DNA from: an uncultured Eubacteriales bacterium
GTDB lineage: Bacteria; Bacillota; Clostridia; Oscillospirales; Oscillospiraceae
NCBI GenBank assembly: GCA_900313295.1
Contig: OMQS01000005.1
Coordinates: 1-23,525 of the forward strand
DNA length: 23,525 nucleotides
Reading direction: 5' to 3'
Below the pieces are notes generated by a model. The model did no database searches. It was not told where the DNA came from and saw only the letters and a list, made by a program, of their open reading frames with translations. Shown here in pieces: positions 8,497 to 15,454 of this stretch; the stretch's first letter is position 1, and every line of letters begins with the position of its first letter. The position numbers and the translations under genes are program-made.

Positions 8497-9168
8497 TTAG
8501 TGTTCCTCGCCTACGGCTTCCTCGATATAGATGGACAGCAGCATGGTGAACACCACCGCCTGGATCAGACAGAACAGCAGGCTCAGCACCTGCATGACAA
8601 GGGGCAGCACCAGGGGGAAGATACCGGAAAGCTGCTCGGTGACCATCTCCTCGCCGTAAAGGTTGCCGTACAGTCGCAGCGCCAGGGAGAAGGGGCGCAC
8701 CACCTGCTCGATGAGGTTTAGGGGCAGCATCAGGATAAAGGGGGAAATGAAGGTCTTTAAGTAGCCCAGCACACCTCTGCGCTTCACGCCCACGACGTGG
8801 GTGGTGAAGAAGGCGATGACCGCCAGACCCGCCGTGGTGGACAGGTTGGCCGTGGGCACGGCGAAGCCGTGGCCGGCGCCCGGCAGAAGACCGGAATAGT
8901 TGCTCACCACGATGAAAATAAAGAACGTCGCCATGATGGGGAAATACCGGCGGGCATTGTCGCGCCCCATGGTGCCGGTGAAGTAGTCCTGCAGCTTGGC
9001 CACTGCCATTTCCGCTGCGCTCTGGATGGGGCCGGGCACGGCCTTGAGCCGACGGGTGGCCAGCCACGACACCAGACCCAGCACAGCTATGATGACCCAC
9101 ATGGTGACAACGGTCTTCGTCACCTCCAGCGGGCCGATGGAAAACAATACGTTACTGGTCGCTTCCAT
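8497..9168 (-). CDS. atpB: ATP synthase F0 subunit a
   Basis: A 223-residue polytopic membrane stator subunit that forms the ion half-channels against the c-ring. The essential arginine is R165 in LALRLYGN, equivalent to E. coli R210. PTANLSTTAGLAV (105-117) in the middle and the tail YIEEAVGEEH also fit the family. It is shorter than E. coli subunit a (271), as in many Firmicutes. The ATG at 9168 is preceded by GAGGTGA at an unusually long distance (about 10 nt or more), so translation may rely on coupling to atpI, which ends 17 nt upstream. Confidence 0.96.
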   Translation of the reverse strand: MEATSNVLFSIGPLEVTKTVVTMWVIIAVLGLVSWLATRRLKAVPGPIQSAAEMAVAKLQDYFTGTMGRDNARRYFPIMATFFIFIVVSNYSGLLPGAGHGFAVPTANLSTTAGLAVIAFFTTHVVGVKRRGVLGYLKTFISPFILMLPLNLIEQVVRPFSLALRLYGNLYGEEMVTEQLSGIFPLVLPLVMQVLSLLFCLIQAVVFTMLLSIYIEEAVGEEH

Positions 9169-9185
9169 AGTTTGATTCTCTCACC

Positions 9186-9512
9186 TCAATTCCTACCGTC
9201 TGTTGACTCGGGATTATTCCGGGGGTCTTTCAGCTGCTCTTTGCTGAGCTTGAGGTTCAGCAGTATGCCCACAAGGGACAGACCCACCGCCGTGCCGACG
9301 ATGGTGCCGTAAAACGGGAGGGGGAGCAGGTTCCTGGTGAAATACACCACCGCCAGCGCCGCGATGTTCACAAGCATCCGCAAAATACTGGCCGCCATGA
9401 TGGCATTGGCGCTGTTTTTCCGGACGCTATGGCGCGTGATCTGTGCGTTTGCGAAGGACACCAGCGCTCCGAACACAAAGCCGACTCCTCCGGCCAACAG
9501 GTACATTTCCAC
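9186..9512 (-). CDS. atpI: AtpI-like small membrane protein, first gene of the atp operon
   Basis: A small, poorly conserved membrane protein at the usual atpI position; AtpI proteins assist assembly of the c-ring or ion supply. It has about four hydrophobic segments (LAGGVGFVFGALVSF, a central IMAASILRMLVNIAAL region, then FYGTIVGTAVGLSLVGIL) and a charged C-terminal tail. The start is uncertain. A frame extends up to GTG 9575, but the promoter -10 box at 9590-9595 would leave almost no leader. GTG 9512 is chosen because AGGAG lies 10 nt upstream; ATG 9551 has no ribosome site. Identification rests on position and hydropathy more than on motifs. Confidence 0.75.
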   Translation of the reverse strand: MEMYLLAGGVGFVFGALVSFANAQITRHSVRKNSANAIMAASILRMLVNIAALAVVYFTRNLLPLPFYGTIVGTAVGLSLVGILLNLKLSKEQLKDPRNNPESTDGRN

Positions 9513-9589
9513 GGGCAGTTTGCTCCTCTCATCCGTTCCGCTTCCCGCCATCGGCAGACGCAGGGCGCTGAACACAACATTACAAATTT

Positions 9590-9618
9590 AGTATATCATA
9601 AGTCCATGGGCTTTTCAA
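9590..9618 (-). promoter_or_regulatory. Promoter of the atp operon
   Basis: On the minus strand TTGAAA (9618-9613) is followed after exactly 17 nt by TATACT (9595-9590), a good sigma-A-type promoter. Transcription would start near 9583, giving a leader of about 70 nt before the preferred atpI start. Confidence 0.75.
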
Positions 9619-9695
9619 TTTGAATTTTCACATTTTATTAACATTTTTGGAGGTTTCTTTTTCGGGTATATATACGTTTTGCCGCAAAATGCAAC

Positions 9696-9738
9696 AAAAA
9701 AGACGCCTTCCGCAGCGGAAATGCCGCAGAAGACGTCT
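9696..9738 (-). terminator. Intrinsic terminator of the glucokinase gene
   Basis: A long hairpin with outer arms 9701-9710 and 9729-9738 (one mismatch) and inner arms GCGG and CCGC is followed on the minus strand by a T-run (9696-9700 and the adjoining T). It starts 20 nt after the stop of the ROK kinase. The remaining bases up to the atp promoter are AT-rich and include a GTATATATAC palindrome (9666-9675) of unknown meaning. Confidence 0.82.
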
Positions 9739-9757
9739 ATAAAGCCGTATCAGCCTG

Positions 9758-10696
9758 TCATTCTTCGGCGAACAGGGCGGCGCCGATGACGCCGGCATCG
9801 TTGCCGAGGATGCAGCGGAGAATGCGGGGATGTCTGGTGGTGTAGGCCGCGCCGTACTCCTGCTGCGACACCGCCTGACGCAGAGGCGCCAGCAGGTTCT
9901 CCCCCTGATTGGACACGCCGCCGGAGACGGCCACCACCTCCGGAAAGAAGATGTTCACGATGTTGGCGACGCCGATGGACAGGTAGTGGACGTACTCCCC
10001 CACCACGGCGCTGCCGGCGGCGTCCCCCTGCTGCTGCGCCAAAAAGGCCGTGCGGCCGTCCACGCCGCCGTTTTCAGCGGCTATGGAATGCATGGCGCTT
10101 TCGGGGTGCTTTTCCATGGCGGCCTTCGTCATGCGAATGAGGGCTGTGGCGGAGGCATAGGCCTCGAAGCAGCCTCTGCGGCCGCAGGCGCACGGCTCCC
10201 CGTCTGCCACGATGACCATGTGCCCCAGCTCGCTGGCGGCGCCGGAATAGCCCGTGAGCAATTTGCCGTCCAGCACCACGCCGCCGCCCACGCCGGTGCC
10301 CAAGGTGACCACCACGGCGCTCTGGGCGCCCTTGGCGCAGCCCGCCTTTACCTCCGCCAGCGCGGCGGCATTGGCGTCATTCACCAGACGGACGGAAAAG
10401 CCCGTCTTCTCCCGCAGGGCGGCGCGGACGTCATAGTGCATCCAGCCCAGATTGCAGGCGTAGACCACCGTGCCGCCGGCATCGTCCACCGTGCCGGGGC
10501 AGCCCATGCCCACGCCGGTTATCTCCCGACCCGCCGCCAGGTCGTTTATCATGTTCGCTATGGACTCCGTTACCGCCGCCGCGCCCGCCTCGGCACGGGT
10601 GGGGCAGGAACTCTGCCGGAGGATCTCTCCAGTTTCGCTGACCACGGCACCTTTTATGTTGGTGCCGCCTAAGTCGATGCCGATGTAATACTTCAT
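9758..10696 (-). CDS. glk: ROK-family glucokinase
   Basis: A 312-residue cytoplasmic sugar kinase, most likely converting glucose to glucose-6-phosphate with ATP. The phosphate-binding motif GIDLGGTNIKG occupies residues 6-16. The catalytic aspartate lies in VNDANAAA (D107), and LGTGVGGG (132-139) is the second phosphate loop. The ROK zinc site is complete (H159, C169, C171, C176 in ELGHM and CACGRRGCFEAY). There is no N-terminal helix-turn-helix, so it is an enzyme and not a ROK repressor. The ATG at 10696 is chosen over GTG 10702 because AGAGG is 5 nt upstream. It diverges from a GH13 alpha-glucosidase, whose product would be its substrate. Another hexose kinase specificity is possible. Confidence 0.9.
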   Translation of the reverse strand: MKYYIGIDLGGTNIKGAVVSETGEILRQSSCPTRAEAGAAAVTESIANMINDLAAGREITGVGMGCPGTVDDAGGTVVYACNLGWMHYDVRAALREKTGFSVRLVNDANAAALAEVKAGCAKGAQSAVVVTLGTGVGGGVVLDGKLLTGYSGAASELGHMVIVADGEPCACGRRGCFEAYASATALIRMTKAAMEKHPESAMHSIAAENGGVDGRTAFLAQQQGDAAGSAVVGEYVHYLSIGVANIVNIFFPEVVAVSGGVSNQGENLLAPLRQAVSQQEYGAAYTTRHPRILRCILGNDAGVIGAALFAEE

Positions 10697-10768
10697 GGTC
10701 ACCTCTCCAGATCTGTTTCAATATATACTGCCGCTCAGGCGGCGGGAAATGGAGCTTTTTCGCTCTTT

Positions 10769-10797
10769 ATTTTACTCAATGCGGCAGCGAAACGCAA
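10769..10797 (-). promoter_or_regulatory. Probable promoter of the glucokinase gene
   Basis: On the minus strand TTGCGT (10797-10792) and TAAAAT (10774-10769) are separated by 17 nt. The leader then contains a small hairpin (GCCGC 10730-10734, GCGGC 10739-10743) that could be an operator or a structural element. Confidence 0.5.
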
Positions 10798-10880
10798 GGG
10801 AGATTTTGAAAAAATGCACACCCGACGCGCAGCTGCGGTTTTAGCGGGAAAATCGAACGGAAAAATGCGGAAATTGCCCA

Positions 10881-10908
10881 TTGATTTTTCGGAATAAGTT
10901 GCTATAAT
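10881..10908 (+). promoter_or_regulatory. Probable promoter of the alpha-glucosidase gene
   Basis: TTGATT (10881-10886), a 16-nt spacer and a perfect TATAAT (10903-10908). Transcription would begin about 60 nt before the ATG. The glucokinase promoter lies about 85 nt away on the other strand, leaving room for a shared regulator site, but no clear operator palindrome was found. Confidence 0.65.
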
Positions 10909-10977
10909 GCAGGTAAAAAAAATGCCGAAAACAGACTGCGGCACCCTGGAACCTACTATATGACAAGGAGGATGACT

Positions 10978-12594
10978 ATGGGCACTTGGTGGAAGGAACG
11001 GGTCTTTTATCAGATCTATCCCCGCAGCTTTCAGGACTCCAACGGCGACGGCATCGGCGACCTGCGGGGCATCATCCGCCGGCTGGACTATCTGAAGGAG
11101 CTGGGCGTGGGCGCCGTGTGGCTCAGCCCCATATACGACTCCCCCAACGCCGACATGGGCTACGACATTCGGGACTATGAGAAGATCATGACGGAGTTCG
11201 GCACCATGGAGGACTTTGACGAGCTGCTGCGGGAGATGCACAAGCGGGACATCAAGCTCATCATGGATCTGGTGGTGAACCACACCTCCGACGAGCACAG
11301 GTGGTTCAAGGAGTCGCGCAAGAGCAGAGACAATCCCTACCGCGACTACTACATCTGGCGGGACGGCCAAAACGGGCAGGAGCCGAACAACTGGGTCTCC
11401 TTCTTCGCCCCCTCCGCCTGGCACTACGACGAGGGGAGCAGCCAGTGGTACCTGCACCTCTTTGCGGACAAGCAGCCGGATCTGAACTGGGGGAATCCCT
11501 GCATGCGGCGGGAGATCTACGACATGATCAACCGGTGGTTCGACAAGGGCGTGGACGGATTCCGCATGGATGCCATCTCCTTTTTGGCCAAGGAGCCGGG
11601 GCTGCCGTCAGGCAGCGGAGAGGGGCGCTACGTCTTTTCGCCGGAGCATTACACGTTTCAGCCGAGGCTCCACGACTACCTGCGGGAAATGCGGCGGGAG
11701 TGCTTTGACGGACGGGACTGCATGTGCGTGGGCGAGACCAGCTTCGTGACCACGGACATCGCCAAGACCCTCGTGGAGGGCGGGCAGGAGATGGATCTGC
11801 TGTTCCAGTTTGACATTGTGGAAATGGACGGAGAGGGCGGTAAATGGAACGTCATTCCCTTCGACCTGTCCCGCTTCAAAAAGATCATAAACGACTGGCA
11901 GCACGCCATTGACTGGAACACCCTCTTCTGGGGCAACCACGACCAGCCCCGCATCGTGTCGCGCTTCGGCTGCACCGCCAGCGAGGAGCTGCGCGTGCGC
12001 AGCGCAAAAATGCTGGCCACGGCCATGTATCTGCTGCGGGGGACGCCGTTCCTCTATCAGGGGGAGGAGATCGGCATGACCAACTACCCCTTCACCTGCG
12101 AGGCGGAGCTGCGGGACATTGAGAGCTTTAACCTGCTGGAGCAGAACCGCGACAGGGAGGACTGGGCCTGGCGGGGCATCCGCGCCAAGGGGCGGGACAA
12201 CTCCCGCACCCCCATGCAGTGGACGGACGCGCCTAACGCCGGCTTCACCACCGGCACGCCGTGGATCGGTGTGAATCCCAATTACAGGGAGATCAACGTG
12301 GAAAAGGCGCTGGCGGAGGAGGACTCCGTGCTGCACTTTTACCGGAGGCTCATCGCCCTGCGCAGCGGCAGCGAAACGCTGCAATACGGCAACTTTACGC
12401 TGCTTCTGCCCGACGACCCCCAGCTATTTGCCTACAAGCGCACGCTGGGGGACGAAACGATCCTGGTCTGCTGCAACTTCAGCGGCAGCGAGGCGGCCAT
12501 TCCGGCGCAATTTGCCGGAGAGCGCCTGCTGGCGGCGGGGGCGGACGGGGACACCCTGCTGCCCTACGGAGCCGTTGCGGTGCGGATAGAGTGA
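10978..12594 (+). CDS. GH13 alpha-glucosidase (oligo-1,6-glucosidase / GH13_31-like)
   Basis: A 538-residue cytoplasmic glycoside hydrolase (no signal peptide) that releases glucose from short alpha-glucosides. The GH13 regions are complete: DLVVNH (97-102), nucleophile D198 in GFRMDAISF, acid/base E253 in GETS, and D322 in GNHDQPR. DSNGDGIGD (20-28) matches the calcium loop of oligo-1,6-glucosidases. The residue after the nucleophile is alanine. In yeast maltase and isomaltase this position separates alpha-1,4 (Thr) from alpha-1,6 (Val) preference, so a relaxed or alpha-1,4 specificity is possible. The start at ATG 10978 has AAGGAGG 6 nt upstream; the ATG at 10960 would bury that site. The divergent glucokinase neighbour supports a catabolic role. 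No transporter is adjacent. Trehalose-6-phosphate hydrolase is an alternative. Confidence 0.92.
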   Translation: MGTWWKERVFYQIYPRSFQDSNGDGIGDLRGIIRRLDYLKELGVGAVWLSPIYDSPNADMGYDIRDYEKIMTEFGTMEDFDELLREMHKRDIKLIMDLVVNHTSDEHRWFKESRKSRDNPYRDYYIWRDGQNGQEPNNWVSFFAPSAWHYDEGSSQWYLHLFADKQPDLNWGNPCMRREIYDMINRWFDKGVDGFRMDAISFLAKEPGLPSGSGEGRYVFSPEHYTFQPRLHDYLREMRRECFDGRDCMCVGETSFVTTDIAKTLVEGGQEMDLLFQFDIVEMDGEGGKWNVIPFDLSRFKKIINDWQHAIDWNTLFWGNHDQPRIVSRFGCTASEELRVRSAKMLATAMYLLRGTPFLYQGEEIGMTNYPFTCEAELRDIESFNLLEQNRDREDWAWRGIRAKGRDNSRTPMQWTDAPNAGFTTGTPWIGVNPNYREINVEKALAEEDSVLHFYRRLIALRSGSETLQYGNFTLLLPDDPQLFAYKRTLGDETILVCCNFSGSEAAIPAQFAGERLLAAGADGDTLLPYGAVAVRIE

Positions 12595-12618
12595 CGGAGA
12601 GATGCTGTTTATTATAAT

Positions 12619-12656
12619 GAGAGGGGCGGCGTCTTTGGCGGGTGCTGCCCCCTCTC
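12619..12656 (+). terminator. Probable terminator hairpin after the alpha-glucosidase
   Basis: GAGAGGGG (12619-12626) pairs with CCCCTCTC (12649-12656), with further partial pairing (GGC, GCTG) inside. The following tract, ATATTGGATTTTG, is only modestly T-rich, so termination may be incomplete. It lies 25 nt after the stop. Confidence 0.55.
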
Positions 12657-12690
12657 ATATTGGATTTTGAACAAATTGTAAATTTGGGAC

Positions 12691-12719
12691 TTGCATTCCC
12701 GCTTTTGCTGTGCTATAAT
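12691..12719 (+). promoter_or_regulatory. Promoter of the glycine riboswitch-symporter unit
   Basis: TTGCAT (12691-12696), a 17-nt spacer and a perfect TATAAT (12714-12719). Transcription would start near 12726, just upstream of the riboswitch. Confidence 0.8.
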
Positions 12720-12749
12720 AACCGCATCATTTGAATATGACCCTGTGAA

Positions 12750-12866
12750 CCGTTAAGGATCCCGCCGGAAACTGAACGGGGAGGGGACTCTGGAGAATCC
12801 CATTGAGTTGGGTGCCGAAGGTGTAAGGCTTTTATGGCCGAATCTCTCAGGCAAAAGGACAGAGAC
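12750..12866 (+). ncRNA. Glycine riboswitch (single aptamer with probable 5' ghost aptamer)
   Basis: The segment 12788-12864 carries the conserved glycine-aptamer blocks: CTCTGGAGA, GTGCCGAAGG, GGCCGAATCTCTCAGGCAAA and AGGACAGAG. P1 is CTCTG (12788-12792) with CAGAG (12860-12864). Upstream, CCGTT (12750-12754) and AACGG (12774-12778) close a hairpin where a first aptamer would be. This fits the type-2 singlet form, in which a degenerate ghost aptamer precedes the working one. It lies in the leader of an AGCS symporter, a usual target. The aptamer motifs are seen; the ghost assignment is inference. Confidence 0.93.
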
Positions 12867-12903
12867 GGAAGTAGTTTTTGAACTGTTTCCTCTGCATTCT
12901 TCG

Positions 12904-12933
12904 GAGTCGCTGCGCAGCGGCTCTTTTATTTTA
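12904..12933 (+). terminator. Riboswitch-controlled terminator
   Basis: GAGTCGCT and AGCGGCTC form an 8-bp stem (12904-12923, one G-T pair, GCGC loop), followed by TTTTATTTTA. It lies between the aptamer and the symporter ribosome site. Its 5' arm GAGTC can pair instead with GACTC (12786-12790) at the 5' side of P1. This provides a possible anti-terminator when P1 is open. Confidence 0.75.
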
Positions 12934-12953
12934 CTCAAAAGGAGAGAGAAAAC

Positions 12954-14372
12954 ATGATTGAAGAAGTATTGTATCCTATTGTTTGCAAGATCAACGAATA
13001 CCTGTCCAACTACATTCTGGTGTTCCTGCTCATCGGCGTGGGTCTGTGGTACAGCATCCGCACCCGCTTCGTGCAGGTGCGCTGCTTCGGCGAGGCCATG
13101 AAGAAGACCTTCGGCAACCTGAAGCTCAAGGGCGGCGCGCAGAAGAGCGGCATGACCTCCTTCCAGGCGCTGGCCACCGCCATCGCCGCCCAGGTGGGCA
13201 CCGGCAACATCGTGGGCGCTTCCGGCGCTATTCTGACCGGCGGCCCCGGCGCCATCTTCTGGATGTGGGTCATCGCTTTCTTCGGCATGGCCACCATCTA
13301 CGCCGAAGCTACCCTGGCACAGAAGACCCGCATCATCGACAAGGACGGCAACGTCCACGGCGGCCCCGTGTACTACATCACCACCGCGTTTAAGGGCGGG
13401 TTCGGCAAGTTCCTGGCCGGCTTCTTCGCCGTGGCCATCATTCTGGCGCTGGGTCTTATGGGCAGCATGGTGCAGTCCAACTCCATCGGCTCCACCTTCA
13501 ACACAGCATTCGGTATTCCCACCTGGATCATGGGCGTGGTGCTGGTGATCATCTGCGCCATCATCTTCCTGGGCGGCGTGCAGCGTCTGGCCGCCGTCAC
13601 CGAGAAGATCGTGCCCATCATGGCCGGCATCTTCCTGCTGGGCGCACTGGTGATTCTGGTGGCTCGCATCAAGTACATCCCCGAAACCTTCGGCATGATC
13701 TTCAAGTATGCCTTTAACCCCAGTGCCATCATCGGCGGCGGACTGGGCTATGCTCTGAAGACCGCCATCAGCCAGGGCGCCAAGCGCGGCCTGTTCTCCA
13801 ACGAGGCCGGTATGGGCTCCACCCCCCACGCACACGCACAGGCCAACGTGGCGCATCCCCACGATCAGGGCGTTGTGGCTATGGCGGGCGTGTTCATCGA
13901 CACCTTCGTGGTGCTGACGCTGAATGCTCTGGTCATCATCTCCACCCTGTATACCTCCGACGGCCCCCTCCACGAGTGCGGCGCTGCCGCGGCCAGCACC
14001 ACGCTGGGCAAGGCCAACCTGGCGCAGACCGCCTTCGGCACCGTGTTCGGCGAGTCCTTCGGCAACATCTTCGTGGCCGTGTGCCTGTTCTTCTTCGCTT
14101 TCTCCACGGTGCTGGGCTGGAACCTCTTCGGCCGCATCAACGCCAACTACCTCTTCGGCCGGAAGAACACCAAGCTCTGCAACACCATCTACACCATTAT
14201 TGCTCTGGTATTCATCTTCCTGGGCACCCTCACCGGCAACGACTTCGTGTGGGAGCTGACGGATATGTTCAACAACCTCATCGTTCTGCCCAACGCGCTG
14301 GCGCTGTTTGCCCTGACGGGCATGGTGTTGTCCATGCTGAAGGAGGGACGGCAGAATAAGCTGAAGGTTTGA
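12954..14372 (+). CDS. AGCS-family sodium:alanine/glycine symporter
   Basis: A 472-residue polytopic membrane protein that imports alanine or glycine with sodium. Family hallmarks are VGTGNIVGASGAILTGGPGA (81-100), followed by WMWVIAFFGMATIYAEATLA (103-122), and FSNEAGMGSTPHAHA near residue 283, all close to the AlsT/DagA consensus. About ten to eleven hydrophobic segments are present. GGAG lies 9 nt before the ATG. Its leader carries a glycine riboswitch, so glycine is probably a physiological substrate. Transcription ends at a strong bidirectional hairpin at 14402-14435. Codon use is strongly biased (many GGC, CTG and ATC), suggesting high expression. Confidence 0.96.
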   Translation: MIEEVLYPIVCKINEYLSNYILVFLLIGVGLWYSIRTRFVQVRCFGEAMKKTFGNLKLKGGAQKSGMTSFQALATAIAAQVGTGNIVGASGAILTGGPGAIFWMWVIAFFGMATIYAEATLAQKTRIIDKDGNVHGGPVYYITTAFKGGFGKFLAGFFAVAIILALGLMGSMVQSNSIGSTFNTAFGIPTWIMGVVLVIICAIIFLGGVQRLAAVTEKIVPIMAGIFLLGALVILVARIKYIPETFGMIFKYAFNPSAIIGGGLGYALKTAISQGAKRGLFSNEAGMGSTPHAHAQANVAHPHDQGVVAMAGVFIDTFVVLTLNALVIISTLYTSDGPLHECGAAAASTTLGKANLAQTAFGTVFGESFGNIFVAVCLFFFAFSTVLGWNLFGRINANYLFGRKNTKLCNTIYTIIALVFIFLGTLTGNDFVWELTDMFNNLIVLPNALALFALTGMVLSMLKEGRQNKLKV

Positions 14373-14401
14373 GATTGGCAAATATTGGCAAATATATAGG
14401 C

Positions 14402-14435
14402 AAAAAGACATCCGGCTCTCGCCGGATGTCTTTTT
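14402..14435. terminator. Bidirectional terminator between the symporter and the HAD phosphatase
   Basis: A perfect 15-bp inverted repeat (14402-14416 and 14421-14435) with a TCTC loop. Both ends are A5/T5, so it can stop transcription from either side. It lies between convergent genes. Just before it are two copies of GGCAAATAT and a third GGCAAA, of no obvious function. Confidence 0.93.
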
Positions 14436-14447
14436 GTGTGGTGCGTG

Positions 14448-14527
14448 CGGGCCGTCGGGGACGCCGACCCCTACGGATGCATAGCACGGTACGGTGTGTG
14501 TTGGGTGGGACGATGCGGGCATCGTCC
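14448..14527. repeat. Two-hairpin intergenic repeat element, copy 1
   Basis: The first hairpin, GTCGG (14454-14458) and CCGAC (14464-14468), ends in CCCCTACG. After a 31-nt linker comes the second, GGACGATG (14508-14515) and CATCGTCC (14520-14527) with a CGGG loop. The same order, spacing and second-hairpin sequence recur at 20.25-20.33 kb. It has no coding potential and no T-run. Confidence 0.7.
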
Positions 14528-14548
14528 TGTGCGTTTATTCCGAGGTTT

Positions 14549-15364
14549 TTACTTTGCTTTTGCTGCCGTGGCCAGAGCGGCAATGTCGCCCACGCCGTTC
14601 AGGACGGCGCCGGGGCGATAGGCATACGTCCGGAGGGTGTCCATGGTGGAAACGCCGGAGAGGACAAGCACCGTGGACATGCCGCTCTCCAGACCGGAGA
14701 TGACATCGGTGTCCATGCGGTCGCCCACCATCACCGCCTCGGCGGAGTGACAGTGCAGCATGCGCAGACCCGTGCGCATCATGAGCGGATTGGGCTTGCC
14801 GCAGAAATACGCCTGCCGGCCAGTGGCCATTTCAATGGGGGCGATGAGCGCCCGACAGGCGGGGGCAATGCCGTTTTCAATGGGGCCGGACACATCGGAA
14901 TTGGCGCCGATGAGCTTGGCGCCGGCCATGACCAGATTGGTGGCCTTGGTGAGAGTGTCCAGCGAGTAGCTGCGCCCCTCCCCCACTATCACATAGTCGG
15001 GGTTCACGTCGTTCATGGTGATGCCGGCGTCATAGAGGGCGTTGAGCAGACCAGCCTCGCCGATGGCAAACACGGAGCACCCGGGCGCCTGCTCCTTCAA
15101 AAACGCAGCCGTGGCCAGAGCGCTGGTGTAGAAATGCTCCTCGGACACGTCCAGCCCCATGCGCGCCAGCTTCTGCTGCAGCTCTCGGGGCGTATAGCCG
15201 CTGTTGTTGGTGAGAAACAGGAACTCCTTGTCCTCATCGTGGAGCCACCGGATGAACTCGGCCACCCCGGGCAGGATACGGTTGCCGTGATAGATCACGC
15301 CGTCCATATCGCATATAAATCCCTTTTTCTCGTTGAAATCAATTTTGCAGGATGCAGCACACAT
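14549..15364 (-). CDS. HAD-superfamily phosphatase, subclass IIA (NagD-like)
   Basis: A 271-residue cytoplasmic phosphatase of the NagD/p-nitrophenyl-phosphatase group. HAD motifs are complete: CDMDGVIYHG with the nucleophile D19 and acid D21, TNNSG (52-56), K190 in FCGKPNP, and the magnesium site GDRMDTD (214-220). The cap region between motifs II and III is the type IIA form. The substrate is not predictable; relatives dephosphorylate nucleotides, sugar phosphates or phosphoglycolate. The ATG at 15364 has AGGAG 10 nt upstream. It is 90 nt from the UPF0210 gene, and the gap holds a TATACT box without a good -35, so it may be the last gene of that cluster or have a weak promoter. Confidence 0.88.
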   Translation of the reverse strand: MCAASCKIDFNEKKGFICDMDGVIYHGNRILPGVAEFIRWLHDEDKEFLFLTNNSGYTPRELQQKLARMGLDVSEEHFYTSALATAAFLKEQAPGCSVFAIGEAGLLNALYDAGITMNDVNPDYVIVGEGRSYSLDTLTKATNLVMAGAKLIGANSDVSGPIENGIAPACRALIAPIEMATGRQAYFCGKPNPLMMRTGLRMLHCHSAEAVMVGDRMDTDVISGLESGMSTVLVLSGVSTMDTLRTYAYRPGAVLNGVGDIAALATAAKAK

Positions 15365-15454
15365 ACAGGCTAAGCTCCTTCCCTATTTTTACATGCAGTA
15401 TACCATTGAGCAGACCGTTATTCCATCATAGAAACGTTAAATCCGCATTAAAAA

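Noticed and set aside
9513..9575. GTG 9575 or ATG 9551 as the atpI start
   Set aside because: The first lies about 8 nt after the predicted transcription start and neither has a ribosome site; GTG 9512 has AGGAG at 10 nt. The choice remains moderate.
9660..9690. GTATATATAC palindrome with GGAGG-like sequence nearby
   Set aside because: No start codon follows the GGAGG at a useful distance and no open frame of meaningful length is present, so a small gene is not supported.
14373..14400. Short tandem GGCAAATAT repeat after the symporter
   Set aside because: Only two copies plus a partial one, AT-rich and next to a terminator; no evidence of function.
12753..14522. A 589-codon open frame on the minus strand opposite the symporter
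   Set aside because: It covers the riboswitch and the whole AGCS gene in antisense, has low-complexity Gly/His/Glu-rich translation and no ribosome site.
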